In this document: piece after piece, positions 24,434 through 32,984 of the stretch
Layout of the letters: each line of letters opens with the position of its first letter
Numbering within the stretch: the stretch's first letter is position 1
From: Acidobacteriota bacterium
Lineage (GTDB): Bacteria; Acidobacteriota; Blastocatellia; Pyrinomonadales; Pyrinomonadaceae
Length of the DNA stretch: 64,000 bases
Assembly (NCBI GenBank): GCA_016700175.1
Contig: CP065003.1
Coordinates: 4,226,001-4,290,000, forward strand
Direction of reading: 5' to 3'
Translations under genes and position numbers: made by a program
The notes under the pieces: generated by a model
Told to the model about the DNA's origin: nothing
The model's database searches: none
The model's input: the letters and a program-made list of their open reading frames with translations, nothing else

Positions 24434-25450
24434 ATGAAACGACCCGTTGTCTTGCTAGTGTTGCTCGTATTTCAGGCAGTGATTTCTCTTCAGGCGGCTC
24501 CCTATCGCCCAGTTCGCGGAACACTCGATGAACCTAAGTGGAAGGAGATTAGCCACGACGGATTTACCGCGCAGATCCCGGATTCGTCTTTTAAGATCTG
24601 GTCCTTCGACGAAGAAGATCTGAAGTACTGGAATTTTTCTGCCGAGACCTCCACAGCCTGGTACTACGCTTTTGCTTACGACAAACTGAAACACTCCCCT
24701 TTACTGGAACTTCTCGGGTTCGCTCGATTCAACGCCGGCGAACACTCAGATGTGACGATCGACGGTGTCCCGGGCAAACGGCTGACTTTCCGGGAAATTG
24801 GCAGTCTCAAGCACGAAGCACTTGTATTCCAGGTCCGGGAACGCGTGTTCATCTTCCATGCCGTCAGCAAGCACCGGGTTCGGCCCGGCACCGATGAATT
24901 ACTTGACAATTCGGAGGTCGAACAATTCTTCAGCTCGATCCGTCTGGATTTTGAGAAGGACGAGATCCTCGAGTCGCCGCAGAAACTCTCGAATCTCGTA
25001 AATTCCTTCCTTGGCGAATCGAAATCGGATCAAACGAAGGATGAGCCTATGTTTCGGGTTCAAAGAATCCCCGGTTCCTCAACGACACCTGCGGGATCTG
25101 GCCAAGGAACCGGGAGCGGCTCGGGCTCCGGTTCAGGATCAGGTGTCGGATCGGGTCCACCGCGGGAGGACTCCAGCCTGAATGATTCTCCGCTCAGGAT
25201 CCTATCCAAGGCCAGACCCGGGTACACGGACCTCGCCCGTCATTACAATCTAAGCGGAAGGGTGGTTTTGCGGGTCAGCTTTCTCGCGGACGGAACGGTG
25301 GGCGCGGTTTCAGTTTTTGAAGCATTGCCCCTTGGGCTAACGGAAAACGCGATCAGGGCGGCGAAACTGATGCGATTCGAACCGGCAAGCAGGAAAGGCA
25401 GAGCATATACCGTGAACAAGGCAGTCCACTATAACTTCTTGATCTATTGA
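24434..25450 (+). CDS. Secreted protein with C-terminal TonB domain and Gly-Ser linker
   Basis: It has 338 residues. The signal peptide is MKRPVVLLVLLVFQAVISLQ, with cleavage near QAA. Residues ~28-190 form an unrecognised domain. A low-complexity GSGSGSGSGSG linker follows at about residues 225-240. The last ~85 residues are a TonB_C domain (LSGRVVLRVSFLADGTVGAVSVFEALPLGLTENAIRAAKLMRFEPA). A GGAAGG ribosome-binding site supports the ATG at 24434. No classical N-terminal TonB membrane anchor or Pro-rich spacer is present, so energy transduction is doubtful. More likely it is an envelope protein using the fold. Confidence 0.75.
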   Translation: MKRPVVLLVLLVFQAVISLQAAPYRPVRGTLDEPKWKEISHDGFTAQIPDSSFKIWSFDEEDLKYWNFSAETSTAWYYAFAYDKLKHSPLLELLGFARFNAGEHSDVTIDGVPGKRLTFREIGSLKHEALVFQVRERVFIFHAVSKHRVRPGTDELLDNSEVEQFFSSIRLDFEKDEILESPQKLSNLVNSFLGESKSDQTKDEPMFRVQRIPGSSTTPAGSGQGTGSGSGSGSGSGVGSGPPREDSSLNDSPLRILSKARPGYTDLARHYNLSGRVVLRVSFLADGTVGAVSVFEALPLGLTENAIRAAKLMRFEPASRKGRAYTVNKAVHYNFLIY

Positions 25451-25485
25451 GGGGACGTGCCGAGCTACCGTTCACGGTTTGAAAG

Positions 25486-25785
25486 AGGAGATTCAGCTAC
25501 CGATTACACGGATTTCACAGATTGTACGGATCAGGGGGTTAGCCACGAATTTCACGAATTGCACGAATTTGGCTGATGTTAGAAATGCGGATTGAAATGC
25601 CACGCAGTTGAACCGTGTAATCCTCGGCGAAATTTCCAATCCGTGAAATCCGTGTAATCCGCGGCTAAATCTCTTTCTTCGTGCAATTCGTGAAATTCGT
25701 GGCTGGTTTCTCTATGCCCGTCGCTTGCGCTCCGGGTTCCGATCGCCCGTAGCTCACGCTCCAGGTTCCGCTTTCCGTGCCATCC
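25486..25785. repeat. Repeat-filled intergenic region (25451-25835)
   Basis: No gene is supported. It contains several copies of the ATTCGTGAAATTCGTGGCT / ATCCGTGAAATCCGTG family in both orientations (around 25500-25530, 25548-25572, 25635-25665 and 25681-25705). A second copy of GCCCGTCGCTTGCGCTCCGG plus GTTCCGAT sits at 25717-25743, followed by a degenerate repeat of it (GCCCGTAGCTCACGCTCCAG). A TACAAT -10-like hexamer at 25801-25806 lies 30 bases before the next gene, with a poor -35. Confidence 0.75.
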
Positions 25786-25835
25786 GAAGCAATTCTCCTG
25801 TACAATCGTCAGACACACACTGACCAAGGAGCGAT

Positions 25836-26702
25836 ATGGACCAGAGATACATAGATCTGTACGACGAATACATCCACGGCACGATGCCGCGCAGGAAGTT
25901 TGTGGACCGGCTTGCGAAGATGGCCGGGGGAATGGCGGCGGCCGCGTTGATTCTCCCGGTTCTCGAGAACAACCTTGCGTGCGCGAAAGTAGTTGACCCT
26001 AACGACAAGGACCTGAAGACATCCCGTGTCGAGTACGACGCGGCGACCGGCAAGATGAAGGCCTACCTCGCGCGGCCTGCGAACCAAACCGGCGATATCC
26101 CGGGCGTACTTGTGATCCACGAGAATCGCGGGCTCAACTCGCATATCGAGGACGTAACCCGTCGAGCCGCGAAGGAGGGATTCATCGCGCTCGCTCCCGA
26201 TGCACTTTCTCCCCTCGGAGGAACCCCGGAGGACCAGGACAAGGCGCGCAGTATGTTCAGCCAGCTCGACCGCCAGAAAACGATCGACAATTTCGTCGCC
26301 GGTGTGAAGTACCTGAAATCCGTCGAAGGATGCAGCGGAAAGATCGGCTGTGTGGGCTTCTGCTGGGGCGGTTCGATGGCGAACCAGCTCGCGGTCAACT
26401 CACCCGATATGAAAGCGGCGGTGGCGTTTTACGGAAGCCAGGCGGCCGTCGAGGACGTGCCGAAGATCAAGGGCAAGCTGATGCTGCACTACGCGGAGAA
26501 CGATCAGCGCATCAACCAGGGTATCGAGGCTTACGAGAAGGCGTTGAAGGAAGCGAAGGTGGAGTATGTGATGTATATGTACAAGGGAGTCGGACACGCC
26601 TTCCACAACGACACCAGCGAGGCGCGCTACAACGAAGAGGCGGCCAAGCTCGCCTGGTCACGAACGGTCGAATTCTGGAATAAACATCTGAAAGGCAAGT
26701 AG
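25836..26702 (+). CDS. Dienelactone hydrolase family protein, exported or membrane-anchored
   Basis: Alpha/beta hydrolase of the carboxymethylenebutenolidase family. It has 288 residues. The nucleophile elbow is GFCWGG with Cys as nucleophile, the acid is probably the Asp in AENDQR, and the His is in GVGHAFHND; these form the family triad. The N-terminus has RRKFVDRLAKMAGG followed by MAAAALILPVL, a twin-arginine-like signal, so it may act outside the cytoplasm. An AAGGAGCG ribosome-binding site precedes the ATG. An MFS gene follows after 8 bases. Substrate unknown. Confidence 0.88.
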   Translation: MDQRYIDLYDEYIHGTMPRRKFVDRLAKMAGGMAAAALILPVLENNLACAKVVDPNDKDLKTSRVEYDAATGKMKAYLARPANQTGDIPGVLVIHENRGLNSHIEDVTRRAAKEGFIALAPDALSPLGGTPEDQDKARSMFSQLDRQKTIDNFVAGVKYLKSVEGCSGKIGCVGFCWGGSMANQLAVNSPDMKAAVAFYGSQAAVEDVPKIKGKLMLHYAENDQRINQGIEAYEKALKEAKVEYVMYMYKGVGHAFHNDTSEARYNEEAAKLAWSRTVEFWNKHLKGK

Positions 26703-26710
26703 ATACGGGA

Positions 26711-27985
26711 ATGAGCCTGCTTCGGCACCTTACGGTGGACATAACACCGCTGAGGATCTCGAGAGACTATCGGCTGCTCTTCTTCGGGCAGCTGATTTCT
26801 TTTTTCGGGTCGATGATGACGTTCGTCGTCATCCCGGTGCAAATGTACCAGCTGACCGGGTCGACCCTTCACGTCGGGATGCTGTACGCCGCGGAGTTCG
26901 TCCCGATGATCATCCTTTCGTTCATCGGAGGCGCGCTAGCCGACGCTGTCGACCGAAGGATGATGCTGCGCGGTACGGAAATCGGACAGACGTTCGTCAC
27001 CGCTATCCTCCTCGCGAACGCATTCCTTCCCGAGCCGCAGCTTTGGGTTCTTTACGTCGGTGTCGCGCTCCACGCGGGGCTCGCCGGTCTCCAGAGGCCT
27101 TCGTACGAGGCGATGATCCAGCAGATCATGCCGCCTGAGCTGATGTCGGCTGTCTCGGCATTGAACTCGATCCGCTTCAGCATAGGCTTCATCATCAGTC
27201 CTGCGATCGCGGGCCTTATCATCGTCCAGTTCGGTGCGAAGATCGCTTACGCCATCGATTTCGTGACGTTCGCAGCCTCGCTTGTCGCGGTCTGGATGAT
27301 CTCAAAGACGCCCGGTGTGGAAGATCCCGATCACCCCGGCCTTGCCTCGATTATCAAGGGGTTCAGGTACGCGATCGGCCGGCAGGAACTGCTCGGGACA
27401 TACATCGTGGACATCAACGCGATGTTCTTCGCGATGCCGATGGCGCTGTTCCCGGCGCTTGCGACGAAGTTCGGCGAAAGCACGGTCGGGCTGTTCTATT
27501 CGGCGATGGGCTTGGGACCTCTGGTTGCGAGCCTCACATCCGGATGGACGAAGAAGGTCAACCGTCACGGGATGATGGTGCTCGTTGCGGCGGGGTTGTG
27601 GGGCGTGGCGATCATCTTTTTCGGTTTGGCGGAGAGCCTGTGGGTCTCGCTCGGGTTTCTCGCGCTCGCGTGGTTCTTTGATATGATCAGCGGAATCTTT
27701 CGAGGCACGATCTGGAACCAGACGATCCCCATGCGCTATCGGGGAAGGCTCGCCGGGATCGAGATGATCAGCTATCTGACCGGGCCTATGCTTGGGAACG
27801 CGAAGGCCGGGATCGTGGCGAGCTTCTACGGTGTTCAGTTCGCGATCGTATCCGGCGGCATTCTCGCTGTGATCGGCGCGGTCTTGCTGGCGGTATTGCT
27901 CCCGAATTTCTGGAAGTACGACGGCAGGGAAGGGGTGAAACTAAAGGAGAAAGCCGATTCGGAATCGACGAGAAAAGGGGATTAA
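26711..27985 (+). CDS. MFS exporter (EntS/DHA3-like)
   Basis: It has 424 residues with about 12 membrane spans. LLFFGQLISFFGSMMTFVVIPVQMYQLTGS at the N-terminus and GGALADAVDRRMMLRGTEIGQ (the loop 2-3 DRR motif) are typical of the DHA3/enterobactin-exporter branch. It starts 8 bases after the dienelactone hydrolase gene, so the two are probably cotranscribed and may act on related compounds. Its stop codon TAA (27983-27985) comes from the start of an intergenic repeat, implying the original C-terminus may have been altered. Confidence 0.85.
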   Translation: MSLLRHLTVDITPLRISRDYRLLFFGQLISFFGSMMTFVVIPVQMYQLTGSTLHVGMLYAAEFVPMIILSFIGGALADAVDRRMMLRGTEIGQTFVTAILLANAFLPEPQLWVLYVGVALHAGLAGLQRPSYEAMIQQIMPPELMSAVSALNSIRFSIGFIISPAIAGLIIVQFGAKIAYAIDFVTFAASLVAVWMISKTPGVEDPDHPGLASIIKGFRYAIGRQELLGTYIVDINAMFFAMPMALFPALATKFGESTVGLFYSAMGLGPLVASLTSGWTKKVNRHGMMVLVAAGLWGVAIIFFGLAESLWVSLGFLALAWFFDMISGIFRGTIWNQTIPMRYRGRLAGIEMISYLTGPMLGNAKAGIVASFYGVQFAIVSGGILAVIGAVLLAVLLPNFWKYDGREGVKLKEKADSESTRKGD

Positions 27986-28204
27986 CCGCAGAGGGCGCAG
28001 AGAGCGCAGAGATTTTTGGAGAAGACTCAACGCAAAGGTCGCGAAGGACGCAAAGGATTTTTTGGACTTAGCCAACTGTTATCGGTGCGTGGTTTAACCG
28101 GAATTCCGATCGACGAATCAAGCGGGAGACTTTTATATTCTTTGCGTCCTTAGCGACCTTCGCGTTGAAACCTCTCCGAAAATCTCTACGCTCTCTGCGG
28201 TTAA
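27982..28204. repeat. Long imperfect inverted repeat upstream of bioF
   Basis: The left arm 27982-28057 begins TTAACCGCAGAGGGCGCAGA and the right arm 28139-28204 is its reverse complement with a few changes and one 8-base deletion. Both arms hold the same three modules (CCGCAGAG, AGAGATTTT.GGAGA, CGCAAAGGTCGC/GGACGCAAAG). The 81-base spacer shows no gene. The left arm supplies the MFS stop codon, and the right arm ends 6 bases before the bioF ATG. In RNA this could fold into a ~65-bp stem. Confidence 0.8.
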
Positions 28205-28210
28205 TTTCTT

Positions 28211-29359
28211 ATGGACCTAAACGAACGAATAAGGAACAGGCTCGAGTCAATCGAAAGGGCGGGCGAGAAACGGTCGATGACCGAGCCGCGCGGGATCGAT
28301 CTATCTTCGAACGACTACCTGTGTCTCGCGGAAGATCCGCGTCTGAAAGAGGCGATGCTGGACGGTGTCCGACGCTACGGCGTTGGATCGACAGCTTCGA
28401 GGCTCCTGCGCGGGCATCGCGAGGTTTTCGAACGCGCCGAGAGCGAGTTCGCGAAGTTCAAGGGCACACAGCGAAGCCTCTATTTCGCAACGGGTTACCA
28501 GGCGAACCTGGGGATCTTCCAGACATTCCTCGAAGAAGGCGACGTCGTTTTCTCCGACGAGCTGAACCACGCGAGCATCATCGACGGGATCAGGCTTTCG
28601 AAAGCCGAGAAGGTGATCTTCGAGCACGGGCACGCCGAAGATCTGCGAACGAAGATCGAATCCGCAAATGTCCAAGGCGAAAGGTTCATCGTCACCGAAT
28701 CCCTTTTTTCGATGGACGGTGATGTCGCGCCGCTCGACGAGTACGCCGCGATCTGCCGCGATACGGGCACGAACCTGATCGTGGACGAGGCGCACGCGGT
28801 CGGGATCTATGGCAAGAAGGGGAGCGGGCTGATCGAAGAAGCGGGCATCGGTGACGAGGTCCTTCTTTCGGTGAACACAGCAGGGAAAGCGCTGGGAGTC
28901 GCTGGGGCCTTCGTCTCGGGAGCCGAGTGGGCGATCGAGTATCTGATCCAGCGATGCCGCTCGTTTATCTTCTCCACCGCCCCTCCGCCCGCGCTCGCTT
29001 ACGCACTGACGAAAAGCATAGGCATCGTCGAGATCGAAGAGGACCGCAGGAACCGCCTTATCGAGCTGTGCGGAAAATTCTCCCTTTTGCTCGGGGAGGC
29101 GGGTTTCGTCGTTCCCGAAAGGCCGACGCAGATCGTCCCGGTCGTGATCGGCAGGAGCGAGGACGCGACCGCCGTAGCTTCCGAGCTTCAGGAAGCCGGA
29201 TTCGACATACGCGCGATCCGGCCGCCGACCGTTCCTGAAGGGACGGCTCGATTGAGGATCTCCCTGAATGTTGGCGTTTCCGAAGCGGACCTCGAGCGGC
29301 TCGTCGTGCTGCTCAGGAACGCGGTCACGAAGCAGATCGAAACGGGTTTCTTCGTATGA
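28211..29359 (+). CDS. bioF: 8-amino-7-oxononanoate synthase
   Basis: PLP enzyme that condenses pimeloyl-ACP/CoA with alanine, the first committed step of biotin ring assembly. It has 382 residues. Typical blocks are LSSNDYLCLAEDPRLKEA, GVGSTASRLLRGH, VDEAHAVGIYGKKGSGLIEE and NTAGKALGVAGAFVSG, where the Lys binds PLP. It overlaps bioD by 4 bases (ATGA). No good ribosome-binding site is visible, because the sequence before the ATG belongs to the inverted repeat. Confidence 0.95.
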   Translation: MDLNERIRNRLESIERAGEKRSMTEPRGIDLSSNDYLCLAEDPRLKEAMLDGVRRYGVGSTASRLLRGHREVFERAESEFAKFKGTQRSLYFATGYQANLGIFQTFLEEGDVVFSDELNHASIIDGIRLSKAEKVIFEHGHAEDLRTKIESANVQGERFIVTESLFSMDGDVAPLDEYAAICRDTGTNLIVDEAHAVGIYGKKGSGLIEEAGIGDEVLLSVNTAGKALGVAGAFVSGAEWAIEYLIQRCRSFIFSTAPPPALAYALTKSIGIVEIEEDRRNRLIELCGKFSLLLGEAGFVVPERPTQIVPVVIGRSEDATAVASELQEAGFDIRAIRPPTVPEGTARLRISLNVGVSEADLERLVVLLRNAVTKQIETGFFV

Positions 29360-29994
29360 AAGGCTATTTCGTCACGGGCACCGACACCGGTGTGGGCAAG
29401 ACGCTCGCGAGCGCCTGCCTTGTCGCTGCGCTCCGTGTGACGGACGACGTCTGCTACTGGAAGCCGGTTCAGACGGGGATCGAGGAAGACGACGACACCC
29501 GGATGGTGAAGGCGCTCGCGCACAGTCCGGACGAAGAGATCTATTTTGAAGGAATCCGGCTCGAAAGGCCGCTGTCGCCGCATCTTTCCGCGAGGCTTGC
29601 GGGCGTCCGGATCTCGATAGAAGAGATACTGGCGACGGCGTCCCGCGCCCCGAAAGACAGGCTTATGATCGTGGAAGGCGCCGGAGGAGTGCTCGTGCCT
29701 TTGAACGAGAGAGAGATGATGATCGATCTGATCCGCGACCTGAACCTTCAGGCGATCGTCGTCGCGCGGTCGGGACTCGGGACGATCAATCACTCGCTGT
29801 TGACTCTGGAGGCCTTGAGGCTTCGCGGGATCGACGTCGCTGGCGTGCTTATGAACGGCGAGCCGAACGAGGAAAACCGGAAGGCGGTCGAGAGCTACGG
29901 GAAGGTGCGCGTGATAGCGGAGATCCCCAGGTTCGAGAGGCTCTCGCCGGACATCGTCGTTCGATGGGCGGAGCGGAACATACGGGATATTTAA
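29356..29994 (+). CDS. bioD: Dethiobiotin synthetase
   Basis: Closes the ureido ring: DAPA + CO2 + ATP to dethiobiotin. It has 212 residues. The P-loop TGTDTGVGKT is at residues 7-16, YWKPVQTG follows, and VEGAGGVLVPLNE is the switch-like motif. Its ATG overlaps the bioF stop, so the two are translationally coupled. It is followed 15 bases later by a DUF2695 gene. Confidence 0.95.
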   Translation: MKGYFVTGTDTGVGKTLASACLVAALRVTDDVCYWKPVQTGIEEDDDTRMVKALAHSPDEEIYFEGIRLERPLSPHLSARLAGVRISIEEILATASRAPKDRLMIVEGAGGVLVPLNEREMMIDLIRDLNLQAIVVARSGLGTINHSLLTLEALRLRGIDVAGVLMNGEPNEENRKAVESYGKVRVIAEIPRFERLSPDIVVRWAERNIRDI

Positions 29995-30009
29995 GGTAAT
30001 CTAGAAGCT

Positions 30010-30315
30010 ATGCCGATAATCAAGAAACGCGAGATAGAGATGCTCGCGCAGATGAACGGGGAAGAGATCGAGCGGTTCCTGGAGAACCTTCCCGCGACGA
30101 AAGACCAGATCGAGGGCTTGTTCGACTTTCTCGAGATGAAGCTCGAAGCTCAGCCGTGCAATCACACGAACCGGTTCACGATGCAGTACGTGATGCAGAA
30201 TATGATGGACTTCGGAAAGGTCTCCGGCTGGCTGAGCAACAACGGGGGATATTGCGACTGCAAGATCGTGTCGGAGATATCTGTGCCTTGGACTGCGACG
30301 TTCGGGGATTCTTAG
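30010..30315 (+). CDS. DUF2695-like protein
   Basis: It has 101 residues. The C-terminal half (PCNHTNRFTMQYVMQNMMDF, then GKVSGWLSNNGGYCDCKIV) matches my memory of the DUF2695 pattern: a Cys-x-His pair, a conserved helix, then GGYCDC. The Cys/His set (CNH...CDC) could bind a metal. The N-terminal half is a charged helix. It starts 15 bases after bioD and is probably on the same transcript; any tie to biotin is unsupported. Confidence 0.7.
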   Translation: MPIIKKREIEMLAQMNGEEIERFLENLPATKDQIEGLFDFLEMKLEAQPCNHTNRFTMQYVMQNMMDFGKVSGWLSNNGGYCDCKIVSEISVPWTATFGDS

Positions 30316-30371
30316 GGACGGGGAGAAACAGGATTCAAAGGATGGATAAGATGGGCTCCATTCTTGATGGT

Positions 30372-30475
30372 CACATGTGTCCGAAGCCCGACCGTGAGGG
30401 AGGGCTACTGTGAGTACTGAGAAGAATGGACGGAGGACTGAGTGTCAGTAGCCCGACCGTCAGTGAGGGCGTAGA
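30372..30475. repeat. Two copies of the AGCCCGACCGTCAG repeat
   Basis: GAAGCCCGACCGTGAGGGAG at about 30380 and GTAGCCCGACCGTCAGTGAG with GGC at about 30449 are direct copies. An inverted copy lies at 31391-31420 and a diverged one at 19138. They lie in the 197-base gap between the DUF2695 gene and the next secreted protein, and rule out the longer reading frame that starts at 30426. Confidence 0.65.
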
Positions 30476-30512
30476 TCAGGTCCGAGAGGAAAGTACTGAG
30501 GACGGAGGCACC

Positions 30513-31349
30513 ATGACTGCAAGCCGAAAAAAATTCGCCCTTGCAATTCTAATTGCTGTTCATTGCCTGGGACCTGTGACTATCGCGCAGATAGGTGATC
30601 CTTCAGAGCCGCCTGTTGACGATTCGAAGAGTGCCAAATCTACGATCAGACCGCGGCCGGTCGCGAAGACGTTGGAAGACTATCTTCGCGGGCGCGAGAT
30701 TAAGCCCACCTCTATATTCAACAACGAAGACGAAACCCGCGAATCTTTGAGGCTCGAGAAGATCTCAATAGCCTGGAAGACGGATCGTGAAAAGTACAAA
30801 CTCGATCTCGTCGTCGATGGAAAGCCGATCGAGTTTCAGGGGAAGAAATCGAAGGGCTCCGTGTTTTCCGACTCCGAGCCCATTCCAGTGGAGCACTTTA
30901 ACAGTCTGGATGAGATAGCGATTTTCGAACTGCGGGAAACCAGCTTACTGGCATTCCGCTTTGGATTCCAGGTATGTTCGGGAATGAGCTGCAGCGTCAC
31001 CGGATATCTGGTTCTTGATCTGAAAACCGGAGCGGAGAACTGGTTTGCGTCGCTTGGGATGTTCGATCGGATCAGGCTATTCGACATTAAGAATGACGGA
31101 ACGCCTGATTTTTTGGTCACGACTTACAGAGGGGCCTGGAACTCATGCGATTACAGAATTGGATATACGGCTTACACTCGTACGCCTGATGGAAGCTTTG
31201 AGCTGGCCATTGATCCGAAAGAGAAGGCCTTTGAGATCATCAGACGTTTCAAGTGCCCTGACGGAGGTAACGTCGAAGAGTACGAGGAAGGGTTTGAGGT
31301 AAATTGGATGGAGGAAGTGCGAAAACCGAGGAAGTTAGCAGAACAGTGA
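30513..31349 (+). CDS. Secreted hypothetical protein
   Basis: Not recognised. It has 278 residues from the ATG at 30513 (MTASRKKFALAILIAVHCLG), which gives a clear signal peptide ending near IAQ. The frame is open from 30426, but that stretch is repeat DNA. The mature part has a Pro/Arg linker, a beta-rich middle, a Cys pair in QVCSGMSCSVTGYLVLDLKT and an FG-GAP-like calcium-loop phrase FDIKNDGTPDFLVTTYRG. The latter suggests one degenerate VCBS/FG-GAP-type repeat. It is flanked on both sides by dispersed repeats. Confidence 0.65.
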   Translation: MTASRKKFALAILIAVHCLGPVTIAQIGDPSEPPVDDSKSAKSTIRPRPVAKTLEDYLRGREIKPTSIFNNEDETRESLRLEKISIAWKTDREKYKLDLVVDGKPIEFQGKKSKGSVFSDSEPIPVEHFNSLDEIAIFELRETSLLAFRFGFQVCSGMSCSVTGYLVLDLKTGAENWFASLGMFDRIRLFDIKNDGTPDFLVTTYRGAWNSCDYRIGYTAYTRTPDGSFELAIDPKEKAFEIIRRFKCPDGGNVEEYEEGFEVNWMEEVRKPRKLAEQ

Positions 31350-31390
31350 GATTGTGATTCAGGCTGATTGATTCTGAAAGATGCGATATT

Positions 31391-31489
31391 CGCCCTCCCT
31401 GACGGTCGGGCTACCGACACGCCCGAGTTGTCTCGGTATTCAGCCGGGCTGCGCCCGGCTTGGGCAGCCCGAAGGGCTGCTCTAAACGG
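31391..31489. repeat. Composite repeat before bioA
   Basis: An inverted copy of the GCCCTCCCTGACGGTCGGGC element (31392-31411) is followed by CCGGGCTGCGCCCGG (31444-31458, a palindrome) and by GGGCAGCCCGAAGGGCTGCT plus CTAAACGG (ending 31489). The last is the core shared with 17.6, 32.9 and 52.6 kb. No gene lies in 31350-31523. Confidence 0.7.
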
Positions 31490-31523
31490 ATCTTGAATAC
31501 CCTGTCCATCCTGTTTTTCTCTT

Positions 31524-32828
31524 ATGTCTTTGATCACCCGCGACAGAAAACACCTCTGGCATCCGTACACCCAGGAAAAGACCGCGCCGCCGCCGATTCC
31601 GATCGTGAAGGCTGAAGGCGTGTGGCTCTACACCGAAGACGGCCGGAAGCTCCTTGACGGAGTCTCGTCGTGGTGGGTGAACACCCACGGGCATTCGAAC
31701 CCGTACATCAACGAGGCACTCGCGAAACAGGCCGCGGAGCTCGAACACGTCATCTTCGCGGGCTTCACTCACGAACCGGCCGTGAAGCTCGCCGAGATGC
31801 TCGTCGACGTCCTTCCCGAAGGCCTCACGCGCGTTTTCTACTCCGACAACGGATCCACTTCGGTCGAGGTCGCGCTGAAGATGGCGTACCAGTTCTGGCG
31901 TAACGGGGGCGAGGAGAGGACGACGTTCATCGCGCTCGAGCACGCGTATCACGGCGACACGGTCGGAGCGATGTCCGCCAGCGACGCGTCCGCGTTCACC
32001 GATCCGTTTAAGGAACTTCTCTTCAAGGTCCTTCGCGCCGAGGCTCCCTATTCGCTCCGCTGCGGTAGATGCGAAAAGCGGTGCGATCTATCGTGCGCCG
32101 AAAGCCTCGAGGATTTGCTGAGGAAGCACAAAGACGAGATCGCCGCGGTGATCGTCGAGCCGATGCTGCAGGGCGCCGGCGGGATGATCGTGTGGACGCC
32201 GGAATATCTGAAACGCGTCCGTGAACTGTGCGACGAGCACGCAGTTCTTCTGATCGCCGACGAGGTGCTTACGGGATTCGGGCGAACGGGGAAGATGTTC
32301 GCCTGTGAGCACGCGGGAATCTCTCCCGACATCATATGCCTTTCGAAGGCCCTGACCGCGGGATATCTTCCGTTCGGAGTGACCGCGGCCACCGAGGAGA
32401 TCTACGACGCGTTCTACGACGACGACCGCCTGAAGACCTTCTTCCACGGCCATTCGTACTGCGCGAACCCTCTCGCCTGTGCGGTCGCCATCGCGAATCT
32501 TGAGCTGTTCGAAAAGAACGGAACGATGGACCGCATCTCGTTCATCAACAGGAAGTTCCGGGAGTTCGAGCCTACGCTTTCCGCGTTCGATTCGGTCGAG
32601 GAAGTGCGTATCATCGGCGCTGTCCTCGCGTTCGAGATGAAGGTCAGCGACAGCGGCTACCTCGCGAACATCGGGCAGGAGTTATACAGGGAATTCCTCT
32701 CTCGCGGGATCGTTCTGCGGCCTCTGGGGAACGTGATGATCTTTATGCCGCCGTTCGTGATCGAGGAGAAGGAGATCGACTGGGTGCTGAAAGAAGTGAG
32801 GCAGGTTTTGGCGAGTCTTGAGAAATGA
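31524..32828 (+). CDS. bioA: Adenosylmethionine-8-amino-7-oxononanoate aminotransferase
   Basis: PLP enzyme that transaminates KAPA to DAPA using SAM. It has 434 residues. Opening RDRKHLWHPYTQ is the family hallmark. GVSSWWVNTHGHSNP, EHAYHGDTVGAMSASD, LLIADEVLTGFGRTGKMFACEH and ICLSKALTAGYLP, where the Lys forms the Schiff base, are all present. A small CGRCEKRCDLSC insertion near residue 180 is cysteine-rich. It is the fourth bio gene here; bioF/D lie upstream, separated by two unrelated genes and repeats. Confidence 0.96.
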   Translation: MSLITRDRKHLWHPYTQEKTAPPPIPIVKAEGVWLYTEDGRKLLDGVSSWWVNTHGHSNPYINEALAKQAAELEHVIFAGFTHEPAVKLAEMLVDVLPEGLTRVFYSDNGSTSVEVALKMAYQFWRNGGEERTTFIALEHAYHGDTVGAMSASDASAFTDPFKELLFKVLRAEAPYSLRCGRCEKRCDLSCAESLEDLLRKHKDEIAAVIVEPMLQGAGGMIVWTPEYLKRVRELCDEHAVLLIADEVLTGFGRTGKMFACEHAGISPDIICLSKALTAGYLPFGVTAATEEIYDAFYDDDRLKTFFHGHSYCANPLACAVAIANLELFEKNGTMDRISFINRKFREFEPTLSAFDSVEEVRIIGAVLAFEMKVSDSGYLANIGQELYREFLSRGIVLRPLGNVMIFMPPFVIEEKEIDWVLKEVRQVLASLEK

Positions 32829-32866
32829 AGGTTGGAATCTGAAGTTATAAAGGAAGCCCAGCCCCC

Positions 32867-32920
32867 GTTTAGAGCAGCGCTTCGCGCTGCCTTGGCAGCC
32901 CAGAGGGCTGCTCTAAACGG
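32867..32920. repeat. Palindromic repeat between bioA and uvrA
   Basis: CGTTTAGAGCAGC (32867-32879) and GCTGCTCTAAACG (32908-32920) are perfect 13-bp inverted arms. Inside are two smaller palindromes (GCGCTTCGCGC and CAGCCCAGAGGGCTG). It is the same family as 17578-17640. It lies between convergent bioA and uvrA, where it could act as a bidirectional transcription block. Confidence 0.8.
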
Positions 32921-32984
32921 TTGGAAATGGATGATCGAAAGTCGAGCGCTGTGCGCTCGCTGCAGGCGAGACGCCCGCGTTCCG

